Below, piece after piece: positions 37,301-44,227 of a DNA stretch of 46,428 bases. Each line of letters opens with the position of its first letter. The first letter of the stretch is position 1. This DNA comes from SFWF01 sp964599835 (lineage in GTDB: Bacteria; Bacillota; Clostridia; Oscillospirales; Acutalibacteraceae), in NCBI GenBank assembly GCA_964599835.1, contig CAZRHF010000005.1:1-46428 (forward strand), in the 5' to 3' direction. A program made the position numbers and the translations under genes. The notes under the pieces were generated by a model, which did no database searches, was not told where the DNA came from, and saw nothing but the letters and a program-made list of their open reading frames with translations.

Positions 37301-38034
37301 CAATGATGCATATACCACTGGTCTTTTTTGTGCTTGTTTTTATCAAAATTGTGACTATCGTCAAAGTCTTTATAACAATCGATCTCGGCTGTTTTGATAA
37401 TATAGTCGTACTCAGCAAGAATTACATCCTTAAGAACGCGAATCTCTTCAAGAGCTACCGAAGCATCGGTGCCTGCTTTAAGGTTTGCTTTATACCAGGT
37501 CTCCTCTTCAAGAGGAACGATAGACTCGAGCTTAACTACGCCCGCCTTTGCCATCGCCGCGGTTATTTTACCGCCCTGCTTATTACTGAGTTTTATAAGA
37601 ATGGTCTCGTCATCAAACTCAACCGAGCCGTTTTCAATAAGCTCGGGATAAACCTCGTCGAAAGGCCTTGTCATAGCGCCGTTTTCGTCATAGGCATCCT
37701 TATTCGCGCTTAAATCTACTGCTCCGCTTTCCTCATCATTTTCAAGGCTGTTTAAAAGGTCGTCAGCAAGGTTTGAAAGCTCTGCATCTGTCAGTTTATC
37801 GGTGTCAACGTCTTCGCCCAGCACATCAACGATCACCTCTAATTCCTCGCGGGAAAGTTCATCCTTCTCGTTTGCCGTCGTTTCGGTATTGAGGTCTACA
37901 GCACCGTCTAAGTTCAGAGTTGAAGGTGCTGCGGGACCTTCAAAATAAGCCGCAGACATTACACTGCAAGTTGCAAAACTTATCACTATACAACCGATAA
38001 GCAGTAAAGCAATAAATCTTCTGATTTGATCCAT
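31333..38034 (-). CDS. Giant S8 (subtilisin-like) protease with dockerin, secreted form
   Basis: 2233 aa from the ATG after GAAAGGG; a longer frame would start inside the promoter. It shares residues ~30-590 exactly with the downstream paralogue, including Asp269, His324 and Ser488, and has the same order of CARDB-like, beta-helix-like, BIG2, RCC1 (NGTAFAWGNNSEGQLGIGS), SbsA, fibronectin-III and dockerin modules (VNGDGVITNLDAL, LDGDGTLADTEAL), but those modules are clearly diverged. The signal peptide ends FATCSVMSAA: Thr before Cys is a poor lipobox, while SAA before Tyr fits signal peptidase I, so this copy is probably released. It is first in the operon, 80 bp upstream of the second protease, behind a strong promoter next to an Xre-type regulator. 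Confidence 0.9.
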   Translation of the reverse strand: MDQIRRFIALLLIGCIVISFATCSVMSAAYFEGPAAPSTLNLDGAVDLNTETTANEKDELSREELEVIVDVLGEDVDTDKLTDAELSNLADDLLNSLENDEESGAVDLSANKDAYDENGAMTRPFDEVYPELIENGSVEFDDETILIKLSNKQGGKITAAMAKAGVVKLESIVPLEEETWYKANLKAGTDASVALEEIRVLKDVILAEYDYIIKTAEIDCYKDFDDSHNFDKNKHKKDQWYMHHCGIPDGYSDMTADGGSASVIVAVIDTGVDVDHEDLKDNIWKNTAETPDNGIDDDGNGYIDDYYGVNIVAGKGNGDDDNGHGTHVAGIIAAQNNNLGTVGIAYNTTIMPVKAAMASGYLHDSDIAKAVLYAYEHGAEVINMSFGGTSCSIAVQDALATAYTRCVLVASAGNNGKCNEGIGAVPNYPAALTYVLGVMAVDKNGTETYFTNWDLVSFSGSEYELYAPGYDIMSTLPDDRYGSLSGTSMAAPMVSAMAAILRSEFTDRDTYPTKFIYGQLSATSDHYATCNGSHGTHNLPQIVNLHSALTKLPNPDVGVQDYTLFDTQGLSEDVAGANNGDGVIDAGETISLGLILRNRWGMSKNTKVTLDTKSMAGISDPYVTIVNPTVNYDSVGTYSAQDCGKVYTDELHTGWENPFIIKIADDCPNDYIVKVNVTLEYENGLDENDKTVYSNLPDVPISFTFTIRNGVILPSIIEEDMSLTSDNLYIIPNSTVIKSGVTVKAGPGTKIQFWNDDPNDPYADSYIAYLQIYGSFIAQGTKEAPICIYPSDLMSDHVIEMNAEATGSIVLEYVDFTNLAYATNNNNLGSLTNNKISYADHCTFRMSSDGYKYSRYLTSGNVLTQKFASFGIANFDLVKNSVFYRIGKNARLYGKADRCIFVDCSIAHNEATQNCVFLGNSFESQENPGTISQSTMTMSTYTDITSDTLRVHYNETTGTTYVFSNIKFDELMLDKLGGHGLIVNDKEEVEFLAKKCHYSTAYDVGMYYDAKKQKYLWCDGSEIPEFLDYKNNLLSSGEKYSYPIGVYLLSGGTIGYIDKVNSSYYLYEFSGRILPTEITLPEYELKLDTGTTYQLNPISAPIPYTNGEFVYESRDTSIAKVDKSGLITPVGNGVTDIYVYSEDKAVCNYVTVNVTDYVALEDFSFTPEDTIIAEGETVKSDAVFAPLNTTRTSISYSSSDSSVVRVDVYGNLFGVSSGNATITALCEGVEKTVQVKVFKKATTFELETPAMLAAIAEGSVKLPQVITPEGSETNIVWRVLDESVAEIVDGRVVLNAIGATTLEAIDLNSGARTDCSLIVQEEVSAIKDLQISWISYTSDNTVFDRFYYLWLENGDLYYWSTGQPVLNMQNVEMFSGFRGGFFALTKDGTLAQYSANSSGQALRGSTFTYFNADEIADIEYCGHYFVLLKNGTAFAWGNNSEGQLGIGSTVSPTEPILVNLDAKIVDIFAREVFTYFLTENGDLYAAGRNTGSTPIYLTSGIKKIFKDQSRGIYDFGCIVLSEDDILLDAYQNGVSGCCEGFSFEGYDVQYYYDHQTIAIKNGEVYKFKFDWRGFEPYTVERIPGIYNATKVFGFRYSNYIVINDTVLAGEGENNQTMCNDFPGVPAGTISSPAQIVIQPIEDEIKVIDFKQEGDSFKLTLNKKIVSMRFRLYADGEQIPFAYTVENLNEIKISKKLGFVEGVEYQLVFDAGSLEASGGLVNQEELIVDFEYVATNEEVLDKVIHTSVLDETVQRYHTAESFAEKIKEIRTQYQINERFFNNVVLNHISTDTNVNHWLVVYAPEKQDQEIPIAGNWWGAADETVIGYQLMDAADYMAFSRFIYAPYLVSAPENTFPFITSLKVFDKEGKEVTVVGNEQITVRITFSRDMDITIPLQVRFGSAYPYGDHELEGRYIDSRTWEGKYKLTSTIENGIQYFTVENGRSATEDLELMCDRARFSFEIDTAAAQALIMQGQATETGVKLTWTQDDFDTLMGYNVYRSVAEDGLYTRVNSGVIPADTMEFFDNTVEPGMRYFYNFTVVQTDLSESSPSGKISVTSIDTMAPDIYHTPVYNATAGSNLIVSATVTDNLNIAYARIYYRVKGTEEWFISVMNNLDEKFSAIIMGRNVTVEGLEYYIEAYDGVNYTYKGTAETPYTIFVQETVSADAMGDVNGDGVITNLDALMILKAIDDKLNLTAEQFARADLDGDGTLADTEALAILRYVSGAAGSISHQS
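36269..37952 (-). repeat. 1,684-bp direct repeat, copy 2 (propeptide and S8 catalytic region)
   Basis: Partner of 29487-31170. Flanking coding sequence on both sides differs between the copies, so the repeat lies inside otherwise divergent genes. Confidence 0.92.
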
Positions 38035-38083
38035 TATAAAAACCCTTTCATCTCTTAAATAAGTGCATACCACGTTATCATTA

Positions 38084-38134
38084 AGTATACTCGTTATATA
38101 GACAATTGTCAAGTTAAAGAGTATAAATTATTAT
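38084..38134. promoter_or_regulatory. Overlapping divergent promoters on a GACAATTGTC palindrome
   Basis: Minus strand: -35 TTGACA (38112-38107), 17-bp spacer, -10 TATACT (38089-38084), for the protease operon. Plus strand: -35 TTGTCA (38106-38111), 17-bp spacer, -10 TATTAT (38129-38134), for the Xre-type gene. The two -35 boxes occupy the same bases and lie on the perfect 10-bp palindrome 38101-38110. RNA polymerase cannot occupy both, and one repressor dimer could govern both directions. Confidence 0.75.
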
Positions 38135-38154
38135 TAATACGGTGATAGAAAGTT

Positions 38155-38355
38155 ATGATCTCTTATGAACCGCTTTATAAGACCTTGAAATCCAAGAATT
38201 ATACTACATATCGGCTCATCAAAGAACACAATATCAGCCGAAGTCTGCTTGACCGTTTAAAGCATAACAAACCCATAAGCACCGTAACACTGAACGATCT
38301 TTGCAATATATTAGATTGCAACGTAGAAGATGTTTTAGTGTTTACAAAAGACTAA
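38155..38355 (+). CDS. Small Xre/Cro-type helix-turn-helix regulator
   Basis: 66 aa. The single domain shows the Cro/C1 helix-turn-helix (TYRLIKEHNISRSLLDRLKH) followed by PISTVTLNDLCNILDCNVED, the standard third and fourth helices of YozG-like regulators. No ligand or membrane domain is present. GGTGAT lies 8 nt before the ATG and 6 nt after the -10 box. The gene is divergent from the protease operon with overlapping promoters, so it is the prime candidate for its repressor or switch and probably regulates itself. The stop codon is inside the following terminator stem. Confidence 0.92.
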   Translation: MISYEPLYKTLKSKNYTTYRLIKEHNISRSLLDRLKHNKPISTVTLNDLCNILDCNVEDVLVFTKD

Positions 38356-38385
38356 ACCCCCGCTTCTTTTTAAGCGGGGGTTTAG
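38352..38385. terminator. Bidirectional terminator
   Basis: CTAAACCCCCGCTT (38352-38365) pairs perfectly with AAGCGGGGGTTTAG (38372-38385) on a 6-nt T-rich loop. It serves the Xre-type gene on the plus strand, overlapping its TAA, and the GH3 gene on the minus strand. Confidence 0.9.
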
Positions 38386-38401
38386 TTTGATAAGATATAT
38401 T

Positions 38402-41400
38402 CTATGAAATAAGAAGCTTTCTGAGGGCGGCGGTGTCGAGGTAGTCGATGGTGCCGTCGGCGTTAAGGTCGCAGTCGGCGGTTTCGGTTGCTTTGCCGTT
38501 TATAACGTTTTCGATATAAACGAGGTCGCAGATATCGACTGTGCCGTTATTGTCGGCGTCGCCTTCTATAGCGGCGTCGAAGGAAAGTGATCTGTAATTG
38601 ACCGAGCTGTTACCGCCTATATGCTTTATCCTTATGACCGACTCGCCCTCGGGGAGGGTTATATCTCCTGCTTCGAGGGTGGCGGTCGTGTAGGAGGAGT
38701 TTGTAGCCGCAAGATCGTTTACAACGTCTACGAGCTCGCCGTTTACGTAGATCTCGAACGCGTCGTCCATCTTAGAAACAGCGGAGTATTCTACACCGAG
38801 GGTGTAAAGTCCTGCTTCGGCAACATTAAGCTTATACTCGTAGAAATAGCCTGTAGTACCGGGAACATCGAAAATACCGTTGTTTATAACGATACGGGCG
38901 CGCTGGCTCTTACGGGAATACTCGGTGGTTCTGACAGAAACCACGCCGTCTGTATCGACCTCGGTGACCTTGTAAGGATTGATGGCGTTATCGGGCATCT
39001 TAGCAAGGTTTGTGAGTATCCAGTAGGTATTCTCTTCTAAGGTCTCGCGGGTGACCTGACCGTATGTCATAGCCGCTCTTATCTCGTCGGCATCATCGCT
39101 GTCGCCCAGCATTTTGGAGTTGTCGCCTCCGTTAAGCTCGGGAACGATGGAGGGAGTGGAGGTCCAGTCGGACATTATAAGTCCGGTGTAGCCCCATTCG
39201 CCGCGCATAATATCTTTAAGAAGGGCTTCGCTGGTAGAGGTCCACTCGCCGTTTACGAGGTTATAGGAGCTCATTACGCAGATGGGGTCGGCCTCGTTTA
39301 TAACTATTCTGAAGCCCTCGAGATATATCTCGCGAAGAGCCTTTTCAGAAACGCGGCTGTCGGAGAACTTACGGTTGGTCTCCTTATTGTTTACGGCGTA
39401 GTGCTTAACTACGGCGGAAACGCCCTTGGATTCGAGGCCGTTAACGATTGCGGCGGCTATTTTTCCGGTAACAAGGGGGTCTTCCGAATAATACTCGAAG
39501 TTACGTCCGCCTAAGGGGCTTCTGTGAATGTTCATACCGGGGGCAAGCCACATATCGATATTGTTGCGGAGACTTTCTTCTGCCACTGCCTCGCCTATCT
39601 CGTAAACGAGATCAAGGTCCCAGGTTGCGGCCTGGAGGGTTGCGTTGGGCCAGAAGGTGGTGTTCTTATACTCCATACGGAGGCCCTGAGGTCCGTCGGC
39701 GGTATCGCCTGCATAGATGCCGTACTTTTCAGCGGTGGCATCATCGGTAAAGCCGATGTATCCGGTATAGCCGTAGGACCACTGACCGTATTTACCGTAG
39801 GTAAGGTCGATCATTTCGTTAAGAGACATCTGAGCAATAAGCTCTTCCCAGGTAGCGGTGCCTGCGAGAACGTCGGCATAGGTGATTCCCACATAGTTAT
39901 CGGTAGTGAAATCAACCTCGATAGGATCGGGAAGCACGGTATCCTCGGGAGTTTCGGTCTCGGTGTTGTCGTTAGTGTTGAAGTAGTAGGCAACACAGTT
40001 CTGCTCGTCGTATTCCATAGTATCGGGATAGATAACGAACTTGTCGATATTTGCACCGCCGTAGACGGGCGAATTCGCGTTGCAGGCAATTCGCATTTTG
40101 AATTCTCCTGCAGGGAGCTCTAAGGTATAGAGGTTTCCGTCGAAATCGGTATTGGAGTAGTAGAAGTTCCAGTACTGTGCGGCGGTACCTGTTACGTCCT
40201 TACCTGTATATTTTACGTCTAAGGCGAACTGCTTGACCCAGGTAGTGCCGCCATCGGTAGAAATGAGAACATCGATAACATCGGGAGCAAGTCCGCCATT
40301 GGACTTAGCAAGGGTGCTTCCGCTTCCGACGGTAAAGCCGATGTTATATGTGCCTGCTTTTTCTGAGGTGAGGTTATATTCTGCATAGCCGGTAGTATTC
40401 TTATCGAAGAAGCCGACTACTGCACCTGCAGGAAGAGAGGCGTAGATAGTGCCGTCGTGGAGATAGCCCTGTACATCCGAGAAGCTTTCGGTAGCAACTC
40501 GGGTAGCGGTGGTAGTATAGCCTTCGCCCTCAAACCAGATAGCAGAGGTGGAGTTGATGATGTCCACATACTCGATACCGTACATTTCGCAGGCGTCCTG
40601 CAAGGTGCAGGGAGCGTCTGCAGGAGAGATGGAGAACTTGTCAAGATTACAGTTGGTGACCGTGTTCATCGCCTCACCGTTTATGTCGGCGGCAATTTTA
40701 AATCCGAGGGTCACGACACCTGCAGGCAGAGTTACCTGATAGAGCTGACCTGCCGTGTCGGTGTTGGTGTAGGTGAAGTTAAACCATATCTTACCCGTTT
40801 CGTTTATTGCGCCGTAGGTGTTGACCGAGTCGAAGGCGGGAGCAGTTGTGGTGTTATAGGTGGCTCCGCCGTCGGTAGAATATACGATGGAGAAGAGGTT
40901 ATCACCGAATTTGCCTGCATCATATGACGCCTTGCTTCCGTCGGAATGGATGAAACCGATGTTATAGGTTCCTGCCTCTTCGACAATGATATCATAAAGC
41001 ACGTAGCCGTTTTTAGCATTGTGGAAGGTTCCGACGCTTGAGCCCGAAATAGCGGTGTATTTAGAGCCTGTATTGAAGAAGCCCTGACCGGTAAACGATT
41101 CCTTCTTAAGCTGTGCTCCGGTGGTGGAATAGCTTTCCGCCTCTACCCACAGAGTCTCGTCTGCAGAGAGAACGGGCTTAAGCTGAAGTCCGTAGTGCTC
41201 AAATACCTCGGCAAGTCCGAAATCATTTCCTTCGGGGATGATGAAGAACTTATCAACGTTGGTGTTTGCGTTATAGTTGTTTCCTCCGGAACCCGTAAGG
41301 GTCGGATCGATCTTAAAGCGGATCGTAACCTCGCCCTTGGGAAGGTTTGCAAGATAGAGATTACCGTCGATATCGGCCTCGGTATAAACAAAGTTGAACC

Positions 41401-44086
41401 AATATTTACTTGTATAATCGGAATTATTTTTGGTGTTTACCGAGTCAACCGAGAAGTTCTGTACAGAAGTCCAGGTCGTGCCGTCGGTAGAATACTCTAA
41501 AGTGAGAAGATCCTCATAAGTTTTACCTGAAGTGGCATAGTTGCCGTTTCCGTCAGAGGTTACAAAGCCGAACTTATAGGTTCCTGTCTTGCCTACCACA
41601 AGATCATAGTAGAAATATCCACCGGGAGCACTGTGCATACTACCGAGAACAACGCCTGCAGGGATGCCGTACCAGTTGTATCCGTCGGTTATATATCCGT
41701 TAGCGCCGAAATTTTCGTTGGTGCGGATTCCTGTGCTCTTTTGGCTGACGTTTTCGGCCTCGATAACGGTGACGGCGTCGGATTTAACGAAGGTCTGACC
41801 GTCTTTTAATACGGGGATGGAGGGGTCGGTATAGGTGCCGTCGGCCTCGAGGCGCTCTTCCAGAGTTACCTCGCCGTATTTTGTAAGCTGTTCGACGACA
41901 GTAATGGCATCGACCACATACTCGCCCTGCTTTGTGTTGTTTTTAACAGAGTTTCCAACTAAAATATCGTAGGTACCTGCCTCTAAAACGTAGGCAGACT
42001 TATAGTCGGTATATCCGACATCGTCGTAGGACGCCATATCGGCTATAGCGTAGGTTACGGTAACCTGCTCGCTGGCGCCGGGTTCTAAAAGTCCTGTTTT
42101 GGCGAAGCCTGCAAGCTCTATTGCAGATTTAGAGAGAACGGCATCTCCCTCGCCCTTCTGGGGCGCGGAGAAGTAGACCTGAACGACCTCTTTACCGGCC
42201 ACGTCACCGGTGTTGGTAACTGTTGCCTTAACGGTGATACTCTCGCCGTCGTTGGTTACAGAATCGGTAGTGATGTCGAAGGTGGTATAGGACATACCAT
42301 AGCCGAATTCGTAGATGACCTTATCGGGAGCGAAGGTCTCGAAATAGCGGTAGCCTACATAGATATCTTCGGTATAGTTTACATACTCGTCGCTTTCATA
42401 AAAGCCTTCGGTAGAGGGATAGTCGTTTATGCTGGTGGCATAGGTATCGGTAAGCTTACCGGAGGGGTTAACGTCACCTATCATAACGTCGAATATACCG
42501 TATCCGCCCATTTCACCGGGGGCGTGGCAAACGAGGACAGAGTCTGCATCGATGCCGTAGGAGTTTCCGTCAACCGACCAATCGGTGCAGAAAGAGGAGT
42601 TGCAGTTAAGGAGAACTACGACGTTTTCGAAATATGTGGTAGCGTTTGTGAGAAGGGCGGTTTCACCGCTGGTAAGGCTCCATTCCCCTGCCGACATATC
42701 GTTGCCCTCGCCGTTTTGACGGGTGATGACCACAACGGCGGTATCTGCCTCGGCGGCCGCCGCCTCGTACATAGCGGTATCGGGAACATAGGAGGAGTTT
42801 TCCATATAAGCGTTATAAAGAGGCTCGTAAATGCCTATTTTGCCCTCTTCCGCCATTTCGGCAAATACCTCGGCAGGGCCGGGGGCGGTATAGTTTATAT
42901 ACACTTTACCCGAGCCGCCTCCGCCGAAAGCGAAGTAGGAGCTGTTCTGTCCTTTTCCGAAGAAGGCAACGGTGTTGTCTTTAGAGAGGGGCAGAACGTT
43001 GTTGTTATTTTTAAGAAGGACAAGACCTTCTCCTACGGCTTTTCTGGCAAGCTCGCGGTTGGCTTCACTTGACAGAGCCTCGGTTGCGATGGTTATATTT
43101 ACAGAAGGATCGATCTCGTCCATGAAGAGCTTAAGGGCAGGGGTGCCTGCGGTAGTAACATACTTGCTGTTAAGCTCTTTCATATTTTCTGCAGCGGCAA
43201 GACCCTGCATCTGATCGGCTGTGATAACGATGGAGCCCTTTCCGCCCTCTGCAGTTGCATAGCTGTTTTTGCAGGTGGCGTTGTTTTTAGAATCGAGAGG
43301 GCCTGCGCCGTTGTAGCAACGGGTCATAGTGATAGAACCTTTGTAGACATCGGTTGCGAGACCCTGACAAGAGGCAGTGGTCTGGCTTGCCAGAGAATAG
43401 CAGTCGGTGAGGGTGGTGGTCACACCGCGGTTGACGGCAAGGAAGGCACCGGTATCGTAACCGATAAGGGTGACCTCTGCGCCGACATAGCTCTCGCTTA
43501 TATCGAGGGTTGCAAGGTCTTCAATATTGGAATCTTTCGAGCCCACAAAGGCACCTGCACCCTGCTTACTGCTGACGTAAGCCTTATCGATACCCATACC
43601 GGTAACGGTAAGAGTTGTTCCGTAGTTGATTTCGGGGAAGAGGGCAACTGCCTCGTCGAAAGAGTTCCAACTGGTGCCGTCGGTGCTGCCATTGTTACCA
43701 TTATAATAAAGACCGTAAACGACATGACCTGCACCGTCGAAATTACCCTGAACCTGAATGTTTTTATACCAGAGGTTTGGTGCATCACCGGTGTACTCGC
43801 CGGTTGCCCAATTCACCTTATCAGGGGAGTTGAGGTAGATATCGGCGGTCAGCTTATAATATGTATCTGCCGCAGAGTTATTTACGGCATAAGCAAGCTG
43901 AGCACCGTTTGAAATGAGATAAGGGTCGGCTTTAGTTCCGCTTCCTCCTGCAAAAGAAGTTGCGATGCTACCATCCCAGACTTCAATATCGTCAGCTATG
44001 GCACTCGGAATAAATATTCCGGTAGCCACGATAAGCAGGGCAATTAAAACCGCCAATATGCTTTTTGTTGACCTTTTAATTTCCAT
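38402..44086 (-). CDS. Domain-swapped GH3 glycosidase with CBM-like modules and dockerin
   Basis: 1894 aa from the ATG before EIKRSTKS. AAAGGA is ~11 nt upstream; an ATG four codons earlier overlaps it and is less likely. A signal peptide (ILAVLIALLIVATGIFIPSA) precedes a GLUG-like beta domain (~40-300). The GH3 halves are inverted: the C-terminal-type domain comes first (~340-590, GEGLVLLKNNNNVLPLS, candidate acid/base Glu460 in NGEGND) with its Fn3-like domain (~595-735). Three ~190-residue CBM6-like modules (~768-1370, each with an EAE/EGE-type start and VDKFFIIPEG-like end) follow, then the catalytic barrel (~1400-1715, KHYAVNN, nucleophile Asp in LIMSDW). A fourth CBM-like module and a type I dockerin (DADNNGTVDICDL, DLNADGTIDYLDT) finish the protein. 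Inverted GH3 order is known, for example in Ruminococcus albus. Likely an extracellular beta-glycosidase. Confidence 0.9.
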   Translation of the reverse strand: MEIKRSTKSILAVLIALLIVATGIFIPSAIADDIEVWDGSIATSFAGGSGTKADPYLISNGAQLAYAVNNSAADTYYKLTADIYLNSPDKVNWATGEYTGDAPNLWYKNIQVQGNFDGAGHVVYGLYYNGNNGSTDGTSWNSFDEAVALFPEINYGTTLTVTGMGIDKAYVSSKQGAGAFVGSKDSNIEDLATLDISESYVGAEVTLIGYDTGAFLAVNRGVTTTLTDCYSLASQTTASCQGLATDVYKGSITMTRCYNGAGPLDSKNNATCKNSYATAEGGKGSIVITADQMQGLAAAENMKELNSKYVTTAGTPALKLFMDEIDPSVNITIATEALSSEANRELARKAVGEGLVLLKNNNNVLPLSKDNTVAFFGKGQNSSYFAFGGGGSGKVYINYTAPGPAEVFAEMAEEGKIGIYEPLYNAYMENSSYVPDTAMYEAAAAEADTAVVVITRQNGEGNDMSAGEWSLTSGETALLTNATTYFENVVVLLNCNSSFCTDWSVDGNSYGIDADSVLVCHAPGEMGGYGIFDVMIGDVNPSGKLTDTYATSINDYPSTEGFYESDEYVNYTEDIYVGYRYFETFAPDKVIYEFGYGMSYTTFDITTDSVTNDGESITVKATVTNTGDVAGKEVVQVYFSAPQKGEGDAVLSKSAIELAGFAKTGLLEPGASEQVTVTYAIADMASYDDVGYTDYKSAYVLEAGTYDILVGNSVKNNTKQGEYVVDAITVVEQLTKYGEVTLEERLEADGTYTDPSIPVLKDGQTFVKSDAVTVIEAENVSQKSTGIRTNENFGANGYITDGYNWYGIPAGVVLGSMHSAPGGYFYYDLVVGKTGTYKFGFVTSDGNGNYATSGKTYEDLLTLEYSTDGTTWTSVQNFSVDSVNTKNNSDYTSKYWFNFVYTEADIDGNLYLANLPKGEVTIRFKIDPTLTGSGGNNYNANTNVDKFFIIPEGNDFGLAEVFEHYGLQLKPVLSADETLWVEAESYSTTGAQLKKESFTGQGFFNTGSKYTAISGSSVGTFHNAKNGYVLYDIIVEEAGTYNIGFIHSDGSKASYDAGKFGDNLFSIVYSTDGGATYNTTTAPAFDSVNTYGAINETGKIWFNFTYTNTDTAGQLYQVTLPAGVVTLGFKIAADINGEAMNTVTNCNLDKFSISPADAPCTLQDACEMYGIEYVDIINSTSAIWFEGEGYTTTATRVATESFSDVQGYLHDGTIYASLPAGAVVGFFDKNTTGYAEYNLTSEKAGTYNIGFTVGSGSTLAKSNGGLAPDVIDVLISTDGGTTWVKQFALDVKYTGKDVTGTAAQYWNFYYSNTDFDGNLYTLELPAGEFKMRIACNANSPVYGGANIDKFVIYPDTMEYDEQNCVAYYFNTNDNTETETPEDTVLPDPIEVDFTTDNYVGITYADVLAGTATWEELIAQMSLNEMIDLTYGKYGQWSYGYTGYIGFTDDATAEKYGIYAGDTADGPQGLRMEYKNTTFWPNATLQAATWDLDLVYEIGEAVAEESLRNNIDMWLAPGMNIHRSPLGGRNFEYYSEDPLVTGKIAAAIVNGLESKGVSAVVKHYAVNNKETNRKFSDSRVSEKALREIYLEGFRIVINEADPICVMSSYNLVNGEWTSTSEALLKDIMRGEWGYTGLIMSDWTSTPSIVPELNGGDNSKMLGDSDDADEIRAAMTYGQVTRETLEENTYWILTNLAKMPDNAINPYKVTEVDTDGVVSVRTTEYSRKSQRARIVINNGIFDVPGTTGYFYEYKLNVAEAGLYTLGVEYSAVSKMDDAFEIYVNGELVDVVNDLAATNSSYTTATLEAGDITLPEGESVIRIKHIGGNSSVNYRSLSFDAAIEGDADNNGTVDICDLVYIENVINGKATETADCDLNADGTIDYLDTAALRKLLIS

Positions 44087-44152
44087 AAACGCGTACATCC
44101 TTTCGAATACGTTTTTTGCGAAAAAGAAAAATACTTCTCCACCTTTAAAATT

Positions 44153-44185
44153 ATTGTAGCATTTTAAGAAAGCAAATGGTATAAT
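44153..44185. promoter_or_regulatory. Divergent extended -10 promoters without clear -35 boxes
   Basis: Plus strand: TGG-TATAAT (44177-44185) for the AraC gene. Minus strand: TGC-TACAAT (44161-44153) for the GH3 gene. Neither has a recognisable -35 at 16-18 bp, which fits activator-dependent promoters controlled by the AraC protein. Confidence 0.55.
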
Positions 44186-44227
44186 ATAGTTGCCTAAAAA
44201 TTTAGATTTTTTGCGATTGGTGATTTT

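Noticed and set aside
30248..37713. Two identical 227-residue plus-strand reading frames (30248-30931 and 37030-37713)
   Set aside because: They are antisense to the duplicated protease domain, have no ribosome site, and are identical only because the coding strand is duplicated.
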